Source: Sinonovacula constricta | Taxonomy: Eukaryota; Mollusca; Bivalvia; Cardiida; Solecurtidae | NCBI GenBank assembly: GCA_007844125.1 | Contig: CM017564.1 | Location: 28,699,158 to 28,763,157, forward strand | Length of the DNA: 64,000 bases | Direction: 5' to 3' | Part shown: piece after piece, positions 59,023-64,000 of the stretch | Layout of the letters: every line of letters starts with the position of its first letter | Position numbering within the stretch: position 1 is the first letter of the stretch | Notes under the pieces: model-generated | What the model saw: the letters and a program-made list of their open reading frames with translations, nothing else | Told to the model about the DNA's origin: nothing | Databases searched by the model: none | Translations under genes and position numbers: made by a program

Positions 59023-60956
59023 TAGAAGCACATTTGTCTCGGAGCACATTTGTCTCACGAGGTGTGACCGATGTGCTCTTAAACATTCGTATTTGCGACA
59101 AATTGGAAATGAGACAGATGTGTTCGACACACCATAGAAAAGACACTAGAAGCACATTTGTCTCACATCCTGCCTGTCTGGCCGTCTGTCTACATTTATA
59201 ACCTGAAAATTATCTGCGATAACAGACCTACTTAGAGATGTATTATAAATCACTTAATCGAATAGTCTTCACTTGAAGTCTACACGATTAAAAAACCGCT
59301 TTCAATCCTTCATATTCTGTTTATTATCATGCTAATTTTATAGAATAGTTCATTTTTCTTATCAACACTTTATTTATTTATGGGTAGCGACGATAACTAA
59401 ATGCATGCTGCACTCCAAAAGCAAATAATATGTAGGTGGACAGATACCAGGTGTTATCAAATAGGCATTGCGAACGCACGCGATAGGTATTATTTACGCA
59501 AGCGATAGCTAATTACGTAACCACTGGATAGCTATTACGTCCGTACAAGATAGGTATTCCGCATTTAGACCATGGACGGGCTTCCGCGCATGAAAGAGTG
59601 ATGGTCGAACCTACAGCGGTTAGGGCAAATGTTTTTTTCCACAGATATTTTGTTAACATCAGTAATATAAAAAACGATATCGCCATTTTCCAAGAATTGC
59701 TGCTCTCAGATCCACTATTGAAAAAACACTTACAACGCGCATGAGTTCCCAAAATAATCCGTGTTATGCCATAATTATTGAATATCGGGCCTCGTAACGA
59801 AGCGAGACGCGAGATTCCGGCGAAAAACGAAGCGAAACATGATATTCTACCGCGAAATCTCGTGGTATGGGCTCACAGTATGGGATAGTGCGATAGTGCG
59901 AGATCTCTTGATACACAATATCATTTCTCGCGTAATGTCTAGTCGGAATATCGGGTCTCGCCCAATTCTTATGTCTCTCCATAAGACTGAGAGGCACGAT
60001 ATAAACCATAAGGTTTAGCCTATCTATACGACGTCTTACATGTAACGGGTACCGGTCCAGCTTTATATATAGGCAAAGCTGGGCAAGTACCTGTTATTAT
60101 GTTGCACGATACATTCAAACGATTGAATTTTGTACTATGATAGATGCCAATATCCTGCTACATTTGGTAAACAGAAGCCTTATAAAGGCCGAATCCAGAT
60201 GTTCGTCATATTAAAAAACTGGTTATTAAGATTAAACTTATTAAATGTTAGCAATTGGCAACAGTAATCTGTTTTATTAAAATTGTTATTTTACACAGGT
60301 TTCTTTTTTTTCTTTTAAAGGCATCATAGCCTTTTAATATTTTGTAGATTCCACACGGTTTTTGCAAAACAGATTGGGGACATCACTTTGCTGAATTGTC
60401 AGTACAAACCTTACTCGGACTGGCACTAGTGTCAGACATTGTGTTGTTTATCTGTAATGTGAAAGTCATGTGACCTTTTGACGCGCCATTGAGCCGCGGT
60501 AAAAACAGGTATTTTGTAAATAATCGAAATAAACACGATTTTAACGATTGAATGATGTAAACTTGTACTTTATAGCCAGGGGTTGTTTTCGTAACAAGGA
60601 ATACGTGCGTTCGCTACTATTTTCACATATTGAATTATGCATGGAACTCAAATTCGATTCTCAACCCTTAAAATTTGTAGCCATTTAATCACAAAATGAA
60701 TTCAGTTTACTTATCATAGACAATAAGTGCTTGTTTTTACAATAGGCTGGAATGTTGTTAATAAATTTTATCAACAAAGGTTAGTTTGGTTTCAATATTA
60801 GTAATTGATTGGAAGTGGAATTATGTCATGTGTTTTGGCATACTGTTAAAAGCATTTTAGGCGGCATTTTATTTTTATTATATATTTAAAGTGAACTAAT
60901 TGTCCGCATGAGTCAAAACTGTCTTCATCAGGTTGTATACAGTTAGCGAAATTAGA
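59023..60956. other. No gene seen; small repeated motifs
   Basis: AGCACATTTGTCTC occurs three times (about 59027, 59043, 59151). The GATAGGTATT / GATAGCTATT motif recurs at 59480-59560. A GCGAGA/CGAAGCGA-rich patch lies at 59785-59975, with TATCGGGCCTCG and TATCGGGTCTCG at both ends. The rest is AT-rich and blank. Confidence 0.45.
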
Positions 60957-60967
60957 GAATGGTAAAC

Positions 60968-61267
60968 GGTGTCGGCTCCAGGTACGGGAGGCCCTGGGTT
61001 CGATCCCGGGTCGAAACATACTAAAACCAATAAAAATGGTAGTAGTTAAGCTCCCTTGCTAACGCTCAAGCACATATAAGGGTAGTTCCACGACTGGTTG
61101 GCCCGTTGTCAGGATAATGTGACTGGGTGTGGTATCATGCCATGTGTTCACGACATGCAATACACAGTGAAGGCAGCACTATATCTGCTTCAAGTGGACA
61201 CCGTCTCCAGGTAACTTAAATACTGTTGGTGTGTCGATAAACCCAATAAAAGTAAAAGAAAAAAAAA
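60968..61267 (+). mobile_element. SINE family 4 (tRNA-derived), A-rich tail
   Basis: The head GTGTCGGCTCCAGGTACGGG has box B GGTTCGATCCC (60998-61008). The body contains TAAGCTCCCTTGCTAACGCT and GTTGTCAGGATAATGTGACT. The tail is AAGTAAAAGAAAAAAAAAGA. A near-exact duplication GAATGGTAAAC / GAATAGTAAAC flanks it (60957-60967, 61268-61278). Confidence 0.9.
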
Positions 61268-62039
61268 GAATAGTAAACACCCAACGGTGTATTTATACAC
61301 GCTTTTTATAACAGAGGCATTGGAATATTACATAGTATTTATTAGTACTAAGATTTTATAAGGTCACAGTTAAAAAAAGTCAATGTTTGCTTCAGGTTTG
61401 ATTTACAGTCAATAGATCGGGCCAGTAGATTTAGGTCATGAGGTACAAAACAATTGATCTGTTGGAGTCATGGTTGGGTTGTGCGTCATTGTTAAAATAT
61501 CCAACGACCTGTGACCAGTGACATACCACAAGGTCACTGTCACACGCTCAGGTACAGTCCCTCATTGTCGGTTATAAAGTATTTAAAGCGCTGTATGGGC
61601 GGTGTTAGTTTAACTGTAAGCGAGTAAAGGTGTGCAAATAGTGGTCAAAATCAAAAATTAAAACAAAGTCAATAACATATAGAAACTATATAACATAGAT
61701 TAAACATACAGTAATTTGACTGCATTTTGAACTGAATTTGGGTCTTAATATTGCTCATAAATGCTACTAGATAAGATCAAAATATACTTAGTTTTAACTC
61801 CATGTTATTTATTGCGTCAACAGTACAAACCCGGTGATCTTAATCTAAAACCCACGACGCGTGCACTAACATTTGAGGGAGATGCTGAGATGATACAAAA
61901 TGACCCTCTGCCATACATCACCTGGTGTAGAGCCGCAGAAGGTCGTGAGGCCCTCGCGTGATGTCGCAAATATCTCAGCCTGGTCAATCGGGACCCCTCG
62001 GCGATTTCTTCGAAAGTTACGGAAATGGCAGAGTTGTTA

Positions 62040-62110
62040 CGATTGCAGCCTGGTAAGTCGATCGGAACTCCTTGGGTAATTCCGTCCCCGGGACAATAAT
62101 CCCTCGGATG
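62040..62110 (+). repeat. Short dispersed motif, also at 63345-63400 and inverted at 11695-11730
   Basis: TCGGAACTCCTTGGGTAATT then CCGTCC, recurring as CGGAACTCCTCGGGTAATTC at 63355 and, in reverse complement, GGACGGAATTACCCGAGGAG at 11700. The 11.7-kb copy lies inside the hAT-like element, so the other two may be fragments of the same family. Confidence 0.65.
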
Positions 62111-62387
62111 TAGGAAGTAGTATCACGAAGGGAGTCACCATAAAGGTTTGGATAATGCTTAAGTTGAACTCGTCTCACTTGTGTTGTGCAAACTGTTGTT
62201 ATCAGTAAATGTAAACACTCAGATTATGGGGAAAATCAAGTCTTGAAATGGTGGTAGATCTCTTGTCATGGAAACGCGAAAACATTTTAAATTGTTACTT
62301 CCGTAACGGTCGTGTTCATTGAATTAATAAATAACAGCTTTCTTCTCAATGATGCTTTATATTTTTTGTACGGCTTTCAAGGTGGTA

Positions 62388-62830
62388 TCCGACAGTTCGG
62401 ACCAAAAATATTTTCATTAAACATCATAATAAACCATTATTACCACAATCGTCATTTTAAACATGCATTTTCTATCTGAGCCAGGCGGCATAGTTAGCTA
62501 TATTTAATCTTAGAATACCACGTGACCACTTATGTTTAAGCTCATTCACGTCATCCGCTGTGACGTCGGTGTCTATTTTGAGCAGAAATCCAAATCTTTC
62601 TAATTTACAGATTTGAAAAGAATACACATTTAAGTGCTGATTAACAAGTTTTACTGCCCTAAAATTGAGATACTGCTGAAAATCATCAAGGCTTAGACTA
62701 AAATATGATTTTTTTCTGCAGTAATTTTGTACAAACACCCCAAACAGATGTAAGATATTGTTATATAATTATATCTAATATGCTATAGGCAAACTGTCGT
62801 TTACCACCCTTAATGCTGACATAAAGGACA
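62388..62830 (+). repeat. Dispersed family B copy
   Basis: GGTGGTATCCGACAGTTCGG, ATTTTCTATCTGAGCCAGGC, CACGTGACCACTTA, GTGACGTCGGTGTCTATTTT, AAGTGCTGATTAACAAGTTT and ATAGGCAAACTGTCG are collinear with 41764-42370. Confidence 0.75.
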
Positions 62831-62989
62831 TTAAGGCGGTACTACGCATATAGTGGGACGTAATATATTTGCCTATTTATCAGGATTATTACGTGTATAC
62901 TCCCCTGATACACACTGGACCCAGCTTGCTCAACTCCACCCACACGATGAACACGATGGCGCAATAATCCGCGCTTCGGTTATTTTTTT

Positions 62990-63290
62990 GTCCATTTGCG
63001 TCATATGTCAAAATTAAAATGCGCAATTTTAAAAAGAAACATCAAGGAAACCATCTTATTTTAGAAAATAATTCAAAACAAACAAAGCGAAATGTAATAT
63101 TATGCAGTGATTTTAGGGAATAAAATCCAAATGTTTTGTTATGATAATTCGAGAATTTATACGGAGACGACATATACAGATTTAATAAAGGCAAAAAACA
63201 TCCCGCAGTTATATCTGTTGTGCAATCTCACATAAATGGCATGGAGACTGCTCAAGTTGTCTCATCTATATAGGACTCGACTGGAGAGAT
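62990..63290 (-). repeat. Dispersed repeat, inverted partner of 1371-1670
   Basis: The reverse complement shares GACAACTTGAGCAGTCTCCA, GTGAGATTGCACA, AACAAAACATTTGGAT and TTTTGACATATGACG with 1371-1670 in the same order. Confidence 0.7.
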
Positions 63291-63896
63291 GAAGAGAAAG
63301 AATTTCAGGAGTGTCTGTCCAAATCATTCCTTGAAGTCAACGTATTTATGTAATCGGAACTCCTCGGGTAATTCCGTCCTCGGTACAATCATCCCTCAGC
63401 GCATCTGGTGCAATGATACAGAATTCACGATCGTTTTGTTCGCCGGAAGTCGGAAGAAGAATATGCATAAAATGCAGTTCGCACAAAATGTAAACAAAGG
63501 CATCGTTTGGCTGTGTGTCTGCTGCGCTGTTTCAAATTATAAACTGGTTTATTTGAATTTAAAGCCTCCACAAATTGAAGTTTTACAGGCATCGTACTGT
63601 AGTGAGCTGCCATCCAAGTTGCCATCTTTGTTTTGACGTCTGTCACAAAAGTAGTCCCATTTAAGGAAATAGCCGAGGTGATCCGACTACCTACATACGT
63701 CCGAGAGATGATTCGTGAATTATCCGAGGTGTTCCGATTGCCCATTCAGGTAGTTTTCATCGAGCTGTTTAGTCATCGTGAAATAAAAAACAACAACAAA
63801 AGAACAACAACAAATTATAATCTCACTTTCTAGAAATGCTGCATTTTAATGTCAAGTATTCTTTTTGTTAAGGGTACGTTCTAGAGAATAAAGCAA

Positions 63897-63897
<1 letters not shown>

Positions 63898-63962
<65 letters not shown>
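63898..63962. repeat. Microsatellite (GAT)n, about 21 units
   Basis: Pure GAT triplets from about 63898 to 63962, followed by purine-rich sequence (GAAAAAGGAAAAGAAAAAGA) to the window end. Confidence 0.95.
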
Positions 63963-63964
<2 letters not shown>

Positions 63965-64000
63965 AAAGGAAAAGAAAAAGACGAAGCAGATGAAGAGATG

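Noticed and set aside
63289..63833. 115- and 106-codon overlapping frames near the window end
   Set aside because: Opposite-strand overlap, no domain; part of the region repeats the dispersed CGGAACTCCTCGGGTAATT motif.

Overview
The window looks like nuclear DNA from a bivalve mollusc. The sequence is AT-rich and gene-poor, with an intron that has canonical splice sites. It holds several tRNA-derived SINE families with target-site duplications, a decayed Jockey-like LINE, MITEs and long arrays of tandem repeats. Phylum and class are inferred from the style of the repeats and from the sulfotransferase. I cannot fix the species; a dreissenid-like heterodont is only a guess.

Only one protein-coding gene is well supported. 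It is a two-exon carbohydrate sulfotransferase (Sulfotransfer_2 / HNK-1 sulfotransferase type) on the + strand, join(4340..4438, 7215..8429), 437 residues. The short first exon encodes a type II membrane anchor. The large second exon encodes the lumenal catalytic domain with both PAPS-binding motifs. Its 2.8-kb intron is filled with old dispersed repeats.

Layout. 1-4.2 kb: microsatellites and dispersed repeats. 4.3-8.45 kb: the sulfotransferase gene. 10.3-12.0 kb: a MITE with a hAT-like element nested inside it. 13.2-15.3 kb: an element with hairpin ends, then a foldback-like element. 15.7-16.7 kb: a SINE and an inverted second copy of the 10.3-kb MITE. 20-28.3 kb: dispersed family A copies and a degenerate LINE. 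30.0-31.96 kb: a 147-bp satellite built from the core of family A. 32.8-33.1 kb: a SINE. 34.3-40.6 kb: strand-asymmetric C/T/G minisatellites of 30/31 bp and 33 bp, the latter with an 852-bp higher-order duplication. 40.7-41.0 kb: a MITE with perfect 57-bp inverted ends. 42.4-44.2 kb: a 53-bp array whose unit carries an interferon-response-element-like motif. 44.4-45.5 kb: a 69-bp array, open on the minus strand. 47-52.7 kb: three SINE copies, microsatellites and two long hairpins. 53.7-58.4 kb: a 22-bp minisatellite made of two alternating unit types. 58.4-64 kb: SINE and dispersed-repeat fragments.

Nearly all the other long open frames come from tandem repeats whose units lack stop codons. 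I do not count them as genes. About a quarter of the window is tandem array, most of it between 30 and 58.4 kb. The relation between the dispersed family and the 147-bp satellite, the ISRE-like array, the two-letter minisatellite and the perfect-TIR MITE are the observations most worth following up.
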